From NCBI RefSeq assembly GCF_019956555.1, contig NZ_JAHBDQ010000066.1, positions 62,001 to 126,000 on the forward strand: 64,000 bases of DNA, in the 5' to 3' direction. The DNA comes from Pseudomonas sp. A-RE-19 (GTDB lineage Bacteria > Pseudomonadota > Gammaproteobacteria > Pseudomonadales > Pseudomonadaceae). Below the pieces are notes generated by a model, which did no database searches, was not told where the DNA came from, and saw nothing but the letters and a program-made list of their open reading frames with translations. The position numbers and the translations under genes were made by a program. This document shows positions 10,167 through 23,485 of the stretch, in pieces (the first letter of the stretch is position 1; each line of letters starts with the position of its first letter).

Positions 10167-10189
10167 TGACAACCTCTGTTGTTTTGTGA

Positions 10190-10255
10190 CAGTGAGATTT
10201 CGATCACCTGTGGATAACTTATTCCACCGTCACCGACTTCGCCAGGTTGCGCGGC
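10190..10255 (-). other. Predicted attTn7 site at the 3' end of glmS
   Basis: Tn7 is known to recognise the last codons of glmS through TnsD and to insert about 25 bases past the stop codon in pseudomonads. The stop here is at 10219-10221, so insertion would fall near 10194. No Tn7 end or duplication is visible, so the site appears empty. A perfect DnaA box (10209-10217) lies in the interval. The position is inferred from established knowledge, not from a motif search. Confidence 0.55.
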
Positions 10256-12051
10256 TGGTCAACGTCCGTGCCTTTCAACACGGCGACGTAGTAGGAGAGC
10301 AGCTGCAACGGAATGGTATAGAGGATCGGCGACAGGATGTCGTGGATGTGCGGCATCTGGACAACATGAGTGCCTTCGCCATCGGTCATGCCGGCCTGCT
10401 CGTCGGCGAAGACGATCAGCTCACCACCACGGGCACGGACTTCCTGGAGGTTGGACTTCAGCTTCTCCAGCAACTCGTTGTTGGGTGCCACGGTGACCAC
10501 CGGCATATCGTTATCCACAAGCGCCAACGGGCCATGTTTCAGTTCGCCCGCCGGGTAGGCTTCCGCGTGGATGTAGGAGATTTCCTTGAGCTTGAGAGCA
10601 CCTTCCATCGCCACCGGGAATTGCGCGCCACGACCGAGGAACAATGTGTGGTTCTTCTCGGCGAACAGCTCGGCGATTTTCTCCACGGTGCTGTCCATGG
10701 CCAGCGCTTCACCTAAACGGGTCGGCAGGCGACGCAGTTCTTCGACCAGCGTGGCTTCGACACCTTCGGCCAACGTACCGCGAACCTGACCCAGAGACAG
10801 GGTCAGCAACAGCAGGCCGACCAGTTGAGTGGTGAAGGCTTTGGTCGAGGCCACGCCGATTTCGCGACCGGCCTGGGTCAGCAGGGTCAGGTCCGATTCA
10901 CGCACCAGAGAGCTGATGCCGACGTTGCAGATTGCCAGGCTGGCGAGGAAACCCAGCTCCTTGGCATTGCGCAGGGCGGCCAGGGTGTCGGCGGTTTCAC
11001 CGGACTGAGAGATGCTCACGAACAGCGTGTTCGGCTGCACCACTACTTTGCGATAGCGGAATTCGCTGGCGACTTCAACCTGACACGGAATGCCCGCCAG
11101 TTCTTCGAGCCAGTAACGGGCAACCATACCGGCGTGATAGCTGGTGCCACAGGCGACGATCTGTACATTGCGCACCTTGGCGAACAGCTCGGCAGCTTGG
11201 GGACCGAACGCCTCGACCAGCACCTGGTTCTGACTCAGACGACCTTCAAGAGTGCGTTGCACCACAGCCGGCTGCTCGTGAATCTCCTTGAGCATGTAAT
11301 GCCGGAATTCGCCTTTGTCGGCGGCTTCGGCCCCGTCACGGTACTGGACGCTTTCACGCTCGACGAGTGCGCCGTTGATGTCCCAGATTTGCACGCTGTC
11401 GCGGCGAATTTCGGCGATATCGCCTTCTTCCAGGTACATAAAGCGGTCGGTGACCTGGCGCAGCGCCAATTGGTCGGAGGCCAGGAAGTTTTCACCCAGG
11501 CCCAGACCGATCACCAGTGGGCTGCCACTGCGAGCGGCGACCAGACGATCCGGTTGCCGAGCGCTGATAACGGCCAGGCCGTAAGCACCGTGCAGCTCTT
11601 TGACGGTCGCTTTCAGGGCCGCGGTGAGATCGGGCTGCTCATTGAGTTTTTCGTGCAGCAAATGCGCGATGACTTCGGTATCAGTGTCCGACGTGAACAC
11701 GTGGCCCAAAGCCTTGAGTTGCTCGCGCAGGGCTTCATGGTTTTCGATGATGCCGTTGTGCACCACCGCCAGATCGCCTGAAAAATGCGGGTGAGCGTTG
11801 CGTTCGCACGGCGCGCCATGGGTCGCCCAGCGGGTGTGGGCAATGCCCAGACGGCCGACCAGAGGTTCTTGGATCAGCGCCTGTTCCAGTTCGCTGACCT
11901 TGCCCGGACGACGCACGCGCAAAAGTTTTTCATCGTTGGTGTACACCGCCACACCGGCGCTGTCATAGCCACGGTATTCCAGGCGCTTGAGGCCTTCGAG
12001 CAGGATGGCGGTAATGTTACGTTCTGCGACTGCACCGACAATTCCACACAT
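10219..12051 (-). CDS. glmS: Glutamine--fructose-6-phosphate aminotransferase (isomerizing)
   Basis: Makes glucosamine-6-phosphate from fructose-6-phosphate and glutamine, the committed step to UDP-GlcNAc for peptidoglycan and LPS. 610 residues, the standard length. The N-terminus [12 protein letters not shown] supplies the catalytic Cys1 of the type II glutaminase domain. Two SIS sugar-isomerase domains follow (CGTSYHAGM and SQSGETADT; later [19 protein letters not shown]), and the end is [11 protein letters not shown]. It lies one base after the glmR stop, so the two are probably co-transcribed. In pseudomonads glmS is usually controlled at the operon level; I saw no glmS ribozyme. Confidence 0.98.
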   Translation of the reverse strand: MCGIVGAVAERNITAILLEGLKRLEYRGYDSAGVAVYTNDEKLLRVRRPGKVSELEQALIQEPLVGRLGIAHTRWATHGAPCERNAHPHFSGDLAVVHNGIIENHEALREQLKALGHVFTSDTDTEVIAHLLHEKLNEQPDLTAALKATVKELHGAYGLAVISARQPDRLVAARSGSPLVIGLGLGENFLASDQLALRQVTDRFMYLEEGDIAEIRRDSVQIWDINGALVERESVQYRDGAEAADKGEFRHYMLKEIHEQPAVVQRTLEGRLSQNQVLVEAFGPQAAELFAKVRNVQIVACGTSYHAGMVARYWLEELAGIPCQVEVASEFRYRKVVVQPNTLFVSISQSGETADTLAALRNAKELGFLASLAICNVGISSLVRESDLTLLTQAGREIGVASTKAFTTQLVGLLLLTLSLGQVRGTLAEGVEATLVEELRRLPTRLGEALAMDSTVEKIAELFAEKNHTLFLGRGAQFPVAMEGALKLKEISYIHAEAYPAGELKHGPLALVDNDMPVVTVAPNNELLEKLKSNLQEVRARGGELIVFADEQAGMTDGEGTHVVQMPHIHDILSPILYTIPLQLLSYYVAVLKGTDVDQPRNLAKSVTVE

Positions 12052-12052
12052 G

Positions 12053-12829
12053 CTAGTTCTCCTGACTGACGGCGGCGCAAATCAAATTAATGCCGCGGGC
12101 CTGAATCTGATCGCGTGCCTCCAATGGCAAACGATCATCGGTAATGAGGGTATGGACGCTGCTCCATGGCAGCTCCAGATTGGGAATTTTGCGGCCGATC
12201 TTGTCGGCCTCGACCATCACGATCACTTCGCGGGCAACTTCGGCCATGACCCGGCTCAAGCCCAGCAATTCATTGAAAGTGGTGGTCCCGCGCACCAAAT
12301 CGATGCCGTCGGCACCGATAAATAACTGATCGAAGTCATATGAGCGTAGTACTTGCTCGGCCACCTGACCCTGGAAGGACTCGGAGTGCGGGTCCCAGGT
12401 GCCCCCGGTCATCAACAGCACCGGCTCGTGCTCGAGTTCGCTCAAAGCATTGGCGACATACAAGGAGTTGGTCATCACCACCAGACCCGGTTGTTGGCCG
12501 AGTTCCGGGATCATCGCAGCGGTGGTGCTGCCGCTGTCGATGATGATTCGTGCATGCTCGCGGATCCGCGTGACGGCGGCGCGGGCAATGGCCTGCTTGT
12601 ACTTGGAAATCGGTTGGCCAACGTCCGCGACCAACTCCTGAGGCATGGTGACCGCTCCGCCATAACGACGCAGCAGCAGACCGTTGCTTTCAAGCGCTGC
12701 CAAATCCTTGCGAATCGTAACTTCCGAGGTTTCGAAGCGCTTGGCCAATTCATCCACGCTCACTTCTCCCTGCTCGTTGAGCAAGGCGAGGATGTTATGG
12801 CGGCGTTGGGGCGTATTGCGTTTCGACAT
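12053..12829 (-). CDS. glmR: DeoR-family transcriptional regulator GlmR
   Basis: Transcription factor of 258 residues from the [12 protein letters not shown] start; an upstream in-frame ATG at 12871 would add 14 atypical residues. The N-terminal DeoR helix-turn-helix is [38 protein letters not shown] in sense, starting at residue 9. The C-terminal sugar-phosphate sensor domain of the NagB/RpiA fold contains [11 protein letters not shown] and FIGADGID. It sits between glmU and glmS, as glmR does in P. aeruginosa, where it is tied to amino-sugar metabolism. Probably it senses an amino-sugar phosphate and controls glm or related genes. Confidence 0.9.
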   Translation of the reverse strand: MSKRNTPQRRHNILALLNEQGEVSVDELAKRFETSEVTIRKDLAALESNGLLLRRYGGAVTMPQELVADVGQPISKYKQAIARAAVTRIREHARIIIDSGSTTAAMIPELGQQPGLVVMTNSLYVANALSELEHEPVLLMTGGTWDPHSESFQGQVAEQVLRSYDFDQLFIGADGIDLVRGTTTFNELLGLSRVMAEVAREVIVMVEADKIGRKIPNLELPWSSVHTLITDDRLPLEARDQIQARGINLICAAVSQEN

Positions 12830-12930
12830 GGCTTGGTAAGTTTCGATTCGAAAGATAACGTAAGCAATCAAAGCCTATTAGCGAAACTTCGTCAAGCGGG
12901 ACACGACAAAATGATCTGTGGATAAAAAGC

Positions 12931-12993
12931 TTCGCGGGCAAGCCTCGCTCCTACGGAATATCACCGTCCGTAGGAGCGAGGCTTGCCCGCGAA
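12931..12993. repeat. Inverted pair of Pseudomonas REP elements
   Basis: Two copies of the REP core, TTCGCGGGCAAGCCTCGCTC and its reverse complement, face each other about 11 bases apart in the glmR-glmU gap. The arms match almost perfectly over about 26 bases and would fold into a strong hairpin. This GTAGGAGCGAGGCTTGCCCG type is the abundant extragenic palindrome of P. fluorescens-group genomes. It may act as an mRNA 3' stabiliser or a terminator for glmU. Confidence 0.88.
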
Positions 12994-13032
12994 AGCGATC
13001 TCATGAGCGTCACATCATGCGCTGTGGATAAC

Positions 13033-14400
13033 TTAACTCTTCTTGATCTTCTCCGGCCGCTTCCAGCCATCGATGTTCTTCTGCCGCGCCCGACCCACGG
13101 CCAACTGAGCCTTATCCACATTCTGGGTAATGGTCGACCCCGCCGCCGTGGTCGCACCCGCCGAGATATCCACAGGCGCCACCAACGAGTTGTTGGAACC
13201 GATGAACACATCTTCACCCAGCACGGTTTTCCACTTGTTCGCGCCATCGTAGTTGCAGGTGATGGTGCCCGCGCCAATGTTGGTACGCGCCCCGACCTCG
13301 GCGTCGCCCAGATACGTCAAGTGACCGGCCTTGGCGCCCTCGCCCAAGTGAGCGTTCTTCAGTTCCACGAAGTTACCCACATGCGCCCGAGCTTCCAGCA
13401 CCGTACCGGGACGCAAACGAGCAAACGGGCCGGCATCGCTGCCTTCGCCGAGTATCGCGCCTTCAATATGGCTGTTGGCCTTGATCACCACGCCTTTGCG
13501 CAGGGTGCTGTCCTTGATCACGCAGTTCGGGCCGATCACCACGTCGTCCTCGATGACCACTTTGCCTTCGAGGATCACGTTGATATCGATCAGTACGTCG
13601 CGACCAATGATGACTTCGCCGCGCACATCAAAACGTGCGGGGTCGCGCAGGGTCACGCCTTGAGCCATCAAACGACGAGCGGCGCGCAGCTGATAGTGAC
13701 GCTCGAGATCGGCCAGTTGTTTGCGATCGTTGGCGCCCTGCACTTCCATGGCATCGTGAGGATGTTCGGTAGCCACCACCAGACCATCGCTGACCGCCAT
13801 GGCGATCACGTCGGTCAGGTAGTACTCGCCTTGGGCGTTGTTGTTGGAGAGCCGGCTCATCCAGTCGCCCAAGCGCTCGAAAGGAACGGCCAGAATGCCG
13901 GTATTACCTTCAGTGATCGCGCGTTCGGCTTCGTTGGCGTCTTTCTGCTCGACGATGGCGGTCACCTTGCCGGCGGCATCACGGACGATGCGGCCGTAGC
14001 CCGTCGGGTCATCCAGCTCGACAGTCAGCAAGCCCAATTGCTGCGGTGCAGCCTGCTTGAGCAGACGCTGCAGGGTTTCGACTTCGATCAACGGCACGTC
14101 ACCATAGAGAATCAGCACGGTGTCGGACTCAATGAACGGCACGGCCTGGGCCACGGCATGACCGGTCCCCAGTTGTTTGTCCTGCAAGACGAAATTCAGG
14201 TCATCGGCGGCCAGACGCTCGCGCACGGCTTCGGCGCCATGGCCGATCACTACGTGGATGCGCTGTGGATCAAGTTGCCGGGCGCTGTGGATAACATGGC
14301 CGAGCATGGAGTTACCGGCGATCGGATGCAGGACTTTAGGCAAGGCCGAACGCATGCGAGTGCCTTGGCCGGCAGCGAGGATAACGATTTCAAGAGACAT
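13033..14400 (-). CDS. glmU: Bifunctional GlcN-1-P acetyltransferase / GlcNAc-1-P uridyltransferase
   Basis: Makes UDP-GlcNAc in two steps: acetylation of glucosamine-1-phosphate, then uridylyl transfer. 455 residues. The N-terminal nucleotidyltransferase domain opens with [21 protein letters not shown] and contains the YGDVPL metal-binding stretch. The C-terminal left-handed beta-helix shows hexapeptide repeats from about residue 250 ([17 protein letters not shown]) and the acetyltransferase residues in the [20 protein letters not shown] region. It lies between the ATP synthase operon and glmR/glmS and is separated from glmR by the REP pair, so GlmR and GlmS may have their own promoter. Confidence 0.98.
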   Translation of the reverse strand: MSLEIVILAAGQGTRMRSALPKVLHPIAGNSMLGHVIHSARQLDPQRIHVVIGHGAEAVRERLAADDLNFVLQDKQLGTGHAVAQAVPFIESDTVLILYGDVPLIEVETLQRLLKQAAPQQLGLLTVELDDPTGYGRIVRDAAGKVTAIVEQKDANEAERAITEGNTGILAVPFERLGDWMSRLSNNNAQGEYYLTDVIAMAVSDGLVVATEHPHDAMEVQGANDRKQLADLERHYQLRAARRLMAQGVTLRDPARFDVRGEVIIGRDVLIDINVILEGKVVIEDDVVIGPNCVIKDSTLRKGVVIKANSHIEGAILGEGSDAGPFARLRPGTVLEARAHVGNFVELKNAHLGEGAKAGHLTYLGDAEVGARTNIGAGTITCNYDGANKWKTVLGEDVFIGSNNSLVAPVDISAGATTAAGSTITQNVDKAQLAVGRARQKNIDGWKRPEKIKKS

Positions 14401-14460
14401 GACTGGCTACCAATCCTGGGGTGGTCAGCGGCTGCGACCAGGTAATGAAAGTCGGAAAAG

Positions 14461-14490
14461 AAAAAAGGGTAGCCGAGGCTACCCTTTTTA
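14461..14490. terminator. Rho-independent terminator of the atp operon
   Basis: GGGTAGCC/GGCTACCC stem with a tiny loop, flanked by A6 on one side and T5 on the other. It lies 28 bases past the atpC stop on the minus strand, between atpC and glmU. Confidence 0.85.
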
Positions 14491-14518
14491 ATCAATCGCA
14501 CAACAAGTTGATGGCCGA

Positions 14519-14944
14519 TTAGTGGCCGAACTTCTTGCGGATCTGCTGGACGGTGCGCAGCTGAGCTGCGGCCTCGGCCAGACGTGCGGCAGCAGAACCG
14601 TAATCGAATTCCGCGCCTCGCTCATGCAAGGCCTTCTCGGCAGCCTTAACGGCTTCCTGAGCGGAGGCTTCGTCCAGGTCGGCAGCACGTTGCACAGTGT
14701 CGGCAAGAACCTTGACCATGTTCGGCTGAACCTCGAGGAAACCGCCGGAGATGTAATACACCTCCTCTTCCCCGCCCTGCTTGATCAAGCGGATAGGACC
14801 CGGCTTGAGATTAGTGATCAGCGGCGCGTGACCCAAGGCGATACCAAGATCACCCAGTGCACCGTGCGCAACCACCATCTCGACCAGGCCGGAAAAGATT
14901 TCCCCTTCCGCGCTGACGATATCGCAATGGACTGTCATAGCCAT
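14519..14944 (-). CDS. atpC: ATP synthase F1 subunit epsilon
   Basis: Central-stalk and inhibitory subunit of F1, 141 residues. The N-terminal beta-sandwich begins [17 protein letters not shown] and includes the conserved [14 protein letters not shown] stretch. The C-terminal two-helix hairpin (about residues 88-141) carries the usual alanine-rich sequence. It couples rotation to the catalytic head and can block ATP hydrolysis. It is the last gene of the nine-gene atp operon and is followed by a strong terminator. Confidence 0.97.
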   Translation of the reverse strand: MAMTVHCDIVSAEGEIFSGLVEMVVAHGALGDLGIALGHAPLITNLKPGPIRLIKQGGEEEVYYISGGFLEVQPNMVKVLADTVQRAADLDEASAQEAVKAAEKALHERGAEFDYGSAAARLAEAAAQLRTVQQIRKKFGH

Positions 14945-14966
14945 CTGATTGCCTCAACCTAAATTA

Positions 14967-14984
14967 GCGCCCGTTGCCGGGCGC
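14967..14984. other. Intercistronic hairpin, atpD-atpC junction
   Basis: GCGCCCG/CGGGCGC, seven base pairs with a TTGC-type tetraloop, between the atpD stop and the atpC start. No U-tract follows, so it is more likely an mRNA processing or stability element than a terminator. Confidence 0.6.
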
Positions 14985-14989
14985 CGGGA

Positions 14990-16396
<1,407 letters not shown>

Positions 16397-17257
16397 TTAA
16401 ACCGCGGCAGCGCCGCCGACGATTTCCGAGATCTCTTGGGTGATCGCAGCCTGACGCGCCTTGTTGTAGACCAGCTGCAAATCGCTGATCAAATCACCGG
16501 CGTTGTCGGTAGCGTTCTTCATCGCGATCATCCGCGCAGCTTGTTCAGCCGCGTTGTTCTCGACCACCGCCTGGTAGACCTGCGACTCCACGTAACGGAC
16601 CATCAAGCCGTCAAGCAGCTCTTTGGCGTCCGGTTCGTACAGATAATCCCAGTGGTGCTTGAGTTCCTGATCCGGGGTTGCCACCAGTGGAATCAACTGC
16701 TCCACGGTAGGCGATTGCGTCATGGTGTTGACGAACTTGTTGGATACCACGGACAGGCGGTCAATACGGCCATCCAGGTAGGCATCCAGCATCACCTTGA
16801 CGCTGCCGATCAGGTCATTGATCGACGGCTCTTCACCCAGGTGGCTGATAGCTGCAACGACGTTACCGCCGAAGTTGCGGAAGAAAGCCGCACCCTTGCT
16901 ACCAACGACACACAGATCAATCTCGACGCCGTTTTCGCGGTTTACCGCCATGTCCTTGACCAGGGCCTTGAACAGGTTGGTGTTCAAGCCACCACACAGA
17001 CCACGGTCACTGCTCACCACAACGTAACCGACGCGCTTTACTTCACGGTCGATCATGAATGGGTGGCGATATTCCGGGTTGGCGTTGGCCAGATGGCCAA
17101 TAACCTGGCGGATGCGCTCCGCATAAGGACGGCTAGCAGCCATGCGCATTTGTGCCTTGCGCATTTTACTGACCGCCACTTTTTCCATGGCGCTGGTAAT
17201 CTTTTGCGTGCTTTTGATGCTCGCAATCTTACTGCGAATCTCTTTTGCGCCTGCCAT
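16397..17257 (-). CDS. atpG: ATP synthase F1 subunit gamma
   Basis: Rotary shaft subunit, 286 residues. The N-terminal helix [21 protein letters not shown] and the C-terminal helix ([20 protein letters not shown]...[15 protein letters not shown]) form the coiled coil that turns inside the alpha3beta3 head. The Rossmann-like middle contains [11 protein letters not shown]. Order and spacing in the operon are standard. Confidence 0.98.
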   Translation of the reverse strand: MAGAKEIRSKIASIKSTQKITSAMEKVAVSKMRKAQMRMAASRPYAERIRQVIGHLANANPEYRHPFMIDREVKRVGYVVVSSDRGLCGGLNTNLFKALVKDMAVNRENGVEIDLCVVGSKGAAFFRNFGGNVVAAISHLGEEPSINDLIGSVKVMLDAYLDGRIDRLSVVSNKFVNTMTQSPTVEQLIPLVATPDQELKHHWDYLYEPDAKELLDGLMVRYVESQVYQAVVENNAAEQAARMIAMKNATDNAGDLISDLQLVYNKARQAAITQEISEIVGGAAAV

Positions 17258-17279
17258 GTAACACCTATCAGGTTAGCAA

Positions 17280-17301
17280 GCGGGAGCCTTGCGGCTCCCG
17301 C
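17280..17301. other. Intercistronic hairpin, atpA-atpG junction
   Basis: GCGGGAGCC/GGCTCCCGC, nine perfect base pairs with a TTGC loop, in the 50-base gap between atpA and atpG. There is no U-run. Similar GC-rich hairpins occur at two other junctions of this operon. Confidence 0.65.
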
Positions 17302-17307
17302 TGCGGC

Positions 17308-18852
17308 TTACCAGGTTTGGGTGGCCTTGAACTTCTCGATACCGGCTTTCATGCCAGCGTCGATTTCGTCATTGAAGTCACCCTTCACGTTGATCTTCGC
17401 CATCAATTCGGCGTGATCGCGGTTGAAGAAAGAAATCAGCGCTTGTTCAAAGCTGCCGATCTTGGCGATTTCGACGTCAGTCAGGAACCCACGCTCAGCG
17501 GCATACAGCGACAGCGCCATGTCAGCGATCGACATTGGTGCGTATTGCTTCTGCTTCATCAGCTCGGTAACGCGCTGACCATGCTCAAGTTGCTTACGGG
17601 TCGCTTCGTCCAGGTCAGAAGCGAACTGGGCGAATGCCGCCAGTTCACGGTACTGAGCCAGAGCGGTACGGATACCACCGGAGAGCTTCTTGATGATCTT
17701 GGTCTGAGCGGCACCACCCACACGGGATACCGAAACACCGGCGTTCACTGCAGGACGGATCCCGGAGTTGAACATGGCCGATTCCAGGAAGATCTGACCG
17801 TCGGTGATGGAAATCACGTTGGTCGGAACGAACGCGGAAACGTCGCCAGCCTGGGTTTCGATGATCGGCAGTGCGGTCAGGGAACCGGTTTTGCCGGTCA
17901 CTGCGCCGTTGGTGAACTTCTCTACGTATTCTTCCGAAACGCGGGATGCGCGCTCCAGCAGACGGGAGTGGAGATAGAACACGTCGCCTGGGTAAGCTTC
18001 ACGGCCTGGTGGACGGCGCAGCAGCAGGGAAATCTGGCGGTAAGCCACTGCTTGCTTGGACAGATCGTCATAAACGATCAGCGCGTCTTCACCGCGGTCG
18101 CGGAAGAATTCACCCATGGTGCAACCGGAGTACGGTGCCAGGAATTGCAGTGCTGCAGATTCCGAAGCGCTCGCCGCCACGACGATGGTGTTAGCCAGTG
18201 CGCCGTTTTCTTCCAGCTTGCGAACAACGTTGGCGATGGTCGATTGCTTCTGACCAATAGCTACGTAGACGCAGAAAATTCCGCTGTCTTTCTGGTTGAT
18301 GATCGCGTCGATCGCCAGAGCGGTTTTACCGATCTGACGGTCACCGATGATCAGCTCACGCTGGCCACGGCCGACAGGAATCATGGCATCGACAGCCTTG
18401 TAGCCAGTCTGTACAGGCTGGTCTACCGACTTACGCCAGATCACGCCTGGAGCAACTTTCTCGACCGCATCGGTCTCGGTGTTGTTCAGCGGACCTTTGC
18501 CGTCAACCGGGTTACCCAGTGCGTCGACTACGCGACCCAGCAGTTCCTTACCAACTGGAACTTCGAGGATGCGGCCGGTGCACTTGGCGCTCATGCCTTC
18601 AGCCAGAGACTGGTAGGAGCCCAATACAACGGCACCTACGGAGTCTTGCTCCAGGTTGAGAGCCATACCGAAGACGCCGCCCGGAAACTCGATCATCTCG
18701 CCGTACATGACGTCGGCCAGACCGTGAATCCGCACGATACCGTCAGATACGCTGACGACAGTGCCTTCGTTACGGGCTTGAGAGGTCACATCGAGCTTGT
18801 CGATGCGGCCCTTGATAATTTCACTTATTTCGGAAGGATTGAGTTGCTGCAT
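17308..18852 (-). CDS. atpA: ATP synthase F1 subunit alpha
   Basis: Non-catalytic nucleotide-binding subunit of F1, 514 residues. It starts [17 protein letters not shown]. The P-loop is [18 protein letters not shown] near residue 169. The conserved Walker B ([16 protein letters not shown]) and the arginine-finger region ([15 protein letters not shown]) are present. It alternates with AtpD in the hexameric head and anchors the stator through AtpH. Confidence 0.99.
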   Translation of the reverse strand: MQQLNPSEISEIIKGRIDKLDVTSQARNEGTVVSVSDGIVRIHGLADVMYGEMIEFPGGVFGMALNLEQDSVGAVVLGSYQSLAEGMSAKCTGRILEVPVGKELLGRVVDALGNPVDGKGPLNNTETDAVEKVAPGVIWRKSVDQPVQTGYKAVDAMIPVGRGQRELIIGDRQIGKTALAIDAIINQKDSGIFCVYVAIGQKQSTIANVVRKLEENGALANTIVVAASASESAALQFLAPYSGCTMGEFFRDRGEDALIVYDDLSKQAVAYRQISLLLRRPPGREAYPGDVFYLHSRLLERASRVSEEYVEKFTNGAVTGKTGSLTALPIIETQAGDVSAFVPTNVISITDGQIFLESAMFNSGIRPAVNAGVSVSRVGGAAQTKIIKKLSGGIRTALAQYRELAAFAQFASDLDEATRKQLEHGQRVTELMKQKQYAPMSIADMALSLYAAERGFLTDVEIAKIGSFEQALISFFNRDHAELMAKINVKGDFNDEIDAGMKAGIEKFKATQTW

Positions 18853-18873
18853 TGCTCTGCTGCCCCTTCAAAC

Positions 18874-19410
18874 TCAAGATTTCAATGCTTCGGCAAGTTT
18901 CGCGATTTTGCCGCGAATCGAGCCATCGATAACCAGGTCGCCGGCGCGGATGACAACACCCCCAATAAGGGATGAATCTTCCTCGACTTGCAGGCGCACT
19001 TCCCGGTTGAGTCGTGCACTGAGAACCTTGGCGAGTTTGTCTTGCTGTTCTTGGTTCAATGCAAAAGCACTGGTCACTTCAACGTCTACCGATTTCTCTT
19101 GTTCGGCCTTGTACAGGTCAAACAGAGCGGCGATCTCCGGCAGAAGCGGGAGACGGTCGTTTTCGGCAACGACGTGAATGAAGTTCTGTGCCTTGGCATC
19201 AAACTTGTCGCCGCACACGTCAATGAACGTGGCGGCCTTTTCTGCGCTCGTCAGTCGCGGGGCCTTGAGCACGCGCTGCATGGTGTCGTCTTGCGACACC
19301 GCTGCTGCCAGGCCGAGCATGGCTGACCAATTGGCCAGTTGCTGGTGGGCCTGAGCGTGCTCGAAGGCCGCCTTAGCGTAAGGTCGGGCCAACGTGGTCA
19401 GTTCTGCCAT
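18874..19410 (-). CDS. atpH: ATP synthase F1 subunit delta
   Basis: Stator subunit joining the top of the F1 head to the b-subunit dimer, 178 residues. It begins [19 protein letters not shown], the conserved N-terminal helical domain. The C-terminal signature [20 protein letters not shown] (the ATP synthase delta signature) lies near residue 148. Twelve bases separate it from atpF. Confidence 0.98.
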   Translation of the reverse strand: MAELTTLARPYAKAAFEHAQAHQQLANWSAMLGLAAAVSQDDTMQRVLKAPRLTSAEKAATFIDVCGDKFDAKAQNFIHVVAENDRLPLLPEIAALFDLYKAEQEKSVDVEVTSAFALNQEQQDKLAKVLSARLNREVRLQVEEDSSLIGGVVIRAGDLVIDGSIRGKIAKLAEALKS

Positions 19411-19422
19411 GATCGCCCTCGC

Positions 19423-19893
19423 TTAGATTTCAGCAGCCAGTTGGTTAACCAGCTCTGCGTGCGCGTTTTGATCGATTGTGGCACCCAGGATCTTCGCAGC
19501 ACCGCCAACGGCCAGGCTACCCACTTGGGCGCGCAGCGCGTCTTTGACGCTGTTCAGTTCCTGTTCGATCTCGGCCTGAGCCTGAACCTTCACACGTTCA
19601 GCGTCGACACGGGCTTTTTCAACAGCCTCTTCGACGATCTGATTACCGCGTTTCTTGGCTTGCTCGATGATTTCAGCTGCCTGAGCTTTCGCTTCGCGCA
19701 GTTGTTGACCCACTTTCTCTTGGGCCAACTCCAGGTCGCGAGCTGCTCGGCTGGCAGCGTCCAGCCCATCCGCGATCTTCTTCTGACGTTCGTGCAGTGC
19801 TGCTATGACCGGAGGCCATACAAACTTCATGCAGAACAGTACAAAAATCAGGAACGCAACGGACTGGCCAATCAGGGTCGCATTAATGTTCAC
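19423..19893 (-). CDS. atpF: ATP synthase F0 subunit b
   Basis: Peripheral stalk of the F0 sector, 156 residues. One N-terminal membrane helix ([21 protein letters not shown]) is followed by a long charged coiled coil rich in Ala, Glu, Lys and Arg that dimerises and contacts AtpH. Length and sequence are standard. Confidence 0.98.
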   Translation of the reverse strand: MNINATLIGQSVAFLIFVLFCMKFVWPPVIAALHERQKKIADGLDAASRAARDLELAQEKVGQQLREAKAQAAEIIEQAKKRGNQIVEEAVEKARVDAERVKVQAQAEIEQELNSVKDALRAQVGSLAVGGAAKILGATIDQNAHAELVNQLAAEI

Positions 19894-19951
19894 GCCAACA
19901 CCTCGCAGTTACGTTGTCCATCACACCAAATTACCCGGAAAATCCGAGTAA

Positions 19952-20224
<273 letters not shown>

Positions 20225-20300
20225 TTACGTCGTATGGTTTAGGTTTTTTAGATTTTAAAGCGGTAAAACAAATCGTTTCAGTGTGCCCCGTGAGGAGCGC

Positions 20301-20320
20301 CCTCCCGTTTGACCGGGAGG
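20301..20320. other. Intercistronic hairpin, atpB-atpE junction
   Basis: CCTCCCG/CGGGAGG arms around a six-base loop in the 136-base gap before atpE on the minus strand. There is no terminator-like U-run immediately downstream in the direction of transcription. It is a possible RNA processing or stability site. Confidence 0.5.
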
Positions 20321-20345
20321 AACATCAGACTAGTCGAGACCGGTC

Positions 20346-21639
<1,294 letters not shown>

Positions 21640-21713
21640 CTCTTTTGCTCCCCAATGGTCGGCTGCCAGAATTCAATAACTTGGCATAATTTGTGCCGAC
21701 AAAATGCGCGCAG

Positions 21714-21742
21714 AGTATAGGGGCGGTTCTGCCCCTATTCAA
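21714..21742 (-). promoter_or_regulatory. Sigma-70 promoter of the atp operon
   Basis: On the minus strand, -35 TTGAAT (21737-21742) and -10 TATACT (21714-21719) are separated by exactly 17 bases. The spacer holds an inverted repeat, AGGGGC/GCCCCT, that could bind a regulator. It lies about 75 bases upstream of the atpI start. Confidence 0.72.
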
Positions 21743-21787
21743 CTGTCAGGTAGTGATTTCCGACTTCACGCTACATGAGGAATTGTT

Positions 21788-22660
21788 TCAGCGGATGTGT
21801 GCAAGCACACCTTGAAGTTCATCAAGAGAGTTGTAGCCGATCACCAGCTGCCCCTTACCCTTCTTTCCGTGGCGGATCTGCACCGCAGAGCCTAGGCGCT
21901 CGGCCAGGCGCTGCTCGAGCCGGGCGATATCCGGGTCCGGTTTTGCCGGTTCCACAGGCTCCGGTTTGCCACTCAACCACTGGCGAACCAGTGCTTCAGT
22001 CTGGCGCACAGTCAGCCCCCGTGCGACAACATGTCGCGCCCCTTCAACCTGTTGATTTTCCGGCAAACCGAGCAAGGCACGGGCATGACCCATTTCCAGA
22101 TCGCCGTGAGACAGCATGGTCTTGATGACTTCCGGCAATGCAATCAGGCGCAACAGGTTGGCCACGGTGACGCGGGACTTACCCACAGCCTCGGCCACTT
22201 GTTGCTGAGTCAGCTGGAATTCCTGCTGCAAACGCTGCAGGGCTACCGCTTCTTCGATCGGATTGAGGTCTTCACGCTGGATGTTCTCGATCAGCGCCAT
22301 GGCGATGGCAGTTTCATCTGACACATCGCGAACCATCGCGGGGATGGTTTCCTGGCCAGCCTGCTGGCTGGCGCGCCAGCGGCGTTCGCCGGCGATAATT
22401 TCGAAGCGCCCGCTACCGATCGGGCGAACCACGATCGGCTGCATCACACCCTGGGCCTTGATCGATTGCGCCAGCTCTTCCAGCGCTTGTGAGTCCATGT
22501 CCCGACGCGGCTGGTATTTGCCGCGCTGGAGCAGGTCCAGCGGCAGGTGCTGCAGCTCACGCTGATCGGCTTGCACTGCTTGCTCTTCCAGCGAGCTGAC
22601 AGTCGGACCACTCAGCAGTGCATCCAGTCCACGTCCGAGACCTCGTTTCTTGACGGCCAT
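21788..22660 (-). CDS. parB: Chromosome-partitioning protein ParB
   Basis: CTP-dependent DNA clamp that loads at parS and spreads, moving origins with ParA, 290 residues. The N-terminal basic segment (MAVKKRGLGRGLDALLS) interacts with ParA. The CTP-binding motif GERRWRAS lies near residue 91, followed by the helix-turn-helix FQLTQQQVAEAVGKSRVTVANLLRL. The C-terminal dimerisation domain ends the protein. It is co-transcribed with parA (nine-base gap). Two cognate parS sites lie in recF. Confidence 0.98.
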   Translation of the reverse strand: MAVKKRGLGRGLDALLSGPTVSSLEEQAVQADQRELQHLPLDLLQRGKYQPRRDMDSQALEELAQSIKAQGVMQPIVVRPIGSGRFEIIAGERRWRASQQAGQETIPAMVRDVSDETAIAMALIENIQREDLNPIEEAVALQRLQQEFQLTQQQVAEAVGKSRVTVANLLRLIALPEVIKTMLSHGDLEMGHARALLGLPENQQVEGARHVVARGLTVRQTEALVRQWLSGKPEPVEPAKPDPDIARLEQRLAERLGSAVQIRHGKKGKGQLVIGYNSLDELQGVLAHIR

Positions 22661-22669
22661 GGGGATTCC

Positions 22670-23467
22670 TTAAGTTGCCTGAGCAGCGGCAATGCGTGAA
22701 TTTTTGCGTTGACGGCGAACCATCTCGCCGGCCAATGCCAGATAGGCAATCGCGCCCCGCGATGATTTGTCGTACGCCAGTGCCGGCATGCCATAGCTTG
22801 GCGCTTCAGCCAGACGGATGTTGCGCGGAATCACGGTGTCGTAGAGCTGATCGCCGAAGTGTTCCTTGAGCTGCGCCGAAACGTCGTTCATCAGGCTCAG
22901 GCGCGGATCGTACATCGTCCTCAGCAGGCCTTCGACTTTCAGGTTCGGGTTCAGCAGTTCGGCAATGCGCTTGATGTTATCCACAAGGTCGCTCAACCCT
23001 TCGAGCGCGAAGTACTCGCACTGCATGGGGATAATGACCCCGTCGGCGGCTACCAGTGCGTTGAGCGTCAACATCGACAGCGACGGCGGGCAGTCGATCA
23101 AAATGTAATCGTAGTTTTCACGGATCGGCGCCAACGCACTGCGCAGACGACTTTCCTTCATCTGCATTTCCAGCAGAACGACTTCGGCCGCGGTGAGGTC
23201 GCGGTTGGCCGGCAGCAACTGGTAACCACCGTGCTCCGAATAGTGCATGGCCTGAGCCAGATCGCATTCGCCGATCAGCAGGTCGTAGACCGAGTTTTCC
23301 AGGCCGTGTTTATCCACACCGCTACCCATGGTGGCGTTGCCCTGTGGATCAAGATCGATCAACAGCACCCGACGCTTGGTAGCGACCAGGGAAGCTGCGA
23401 GGTTGATGCAGGTGGTGGTCTTGCCCACACCACCCTTTTGGTTCGCTATCGCGAATACCTTAGCCAT
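22670..23467 (-). CDS. parA: Chromosome-partitioning ATPase ParA (Soj)
   Basis: Walker-type ATPase that forms a gradient on the nucleoid and positions ParB-parS complexes, 265 residues. The start is the ATG at 23467 giving MAKVFAIANQKGG; the frame opens six codons earlier, but those residues are atypical. The deviant Walker A is KGGVGKTTTCINLAAS at the N-terminus, and Walker A' and B follow (LIDLDPQGNAT and LIDCPPSLS). It lies 18 bases after rsmG. Two perfect DnaA boxes fall inside the gene. Confidence 0.98.
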   Translation of the reverse strand: MAKVFAIANQKGGVGKTTTCINLAASLVATKRRVLLIDLDPQGNATMGSGVDKHGLENSVYDLLIGECDLAQAMHYSEHGGYQLLPANRDLTAAEVVLLEMQMKESRLRSALAPIRENYDYILIDCPPSLSMLTLNALVAADGVIIPMQCEYFALEGLSDLVDNIKRIAELLNPNLKVEGLLRTMYDPRLSLMNDVSAQLKEHFGDQLYDTVIPRNIRLAEAPSYGMPALAYDKSSRGAIAYLALAGEMVRRQRKNSRIAAAQAT

Positions 23468-23485
23468 TCTTGCTTGTGTTCCCAA

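Noticed and set aside
10219-12051. glmS ribozyme riboswitch
   Set aside because: The gap upstream of glmS is one base after glmR, leaving no room for the ribozyme, which is a Gram-positive feature.
12931-12993. CRISPR-like repeat
   Set aside because: There are only two copies, in inverted orientation with a short gap; this is a REP pair.
17245-18975. Plus-strand 576-codon frame opposite atpA
   Set aside because: AtpA motifs are complete on the minus strand; the plus frame has no start signal or domain.
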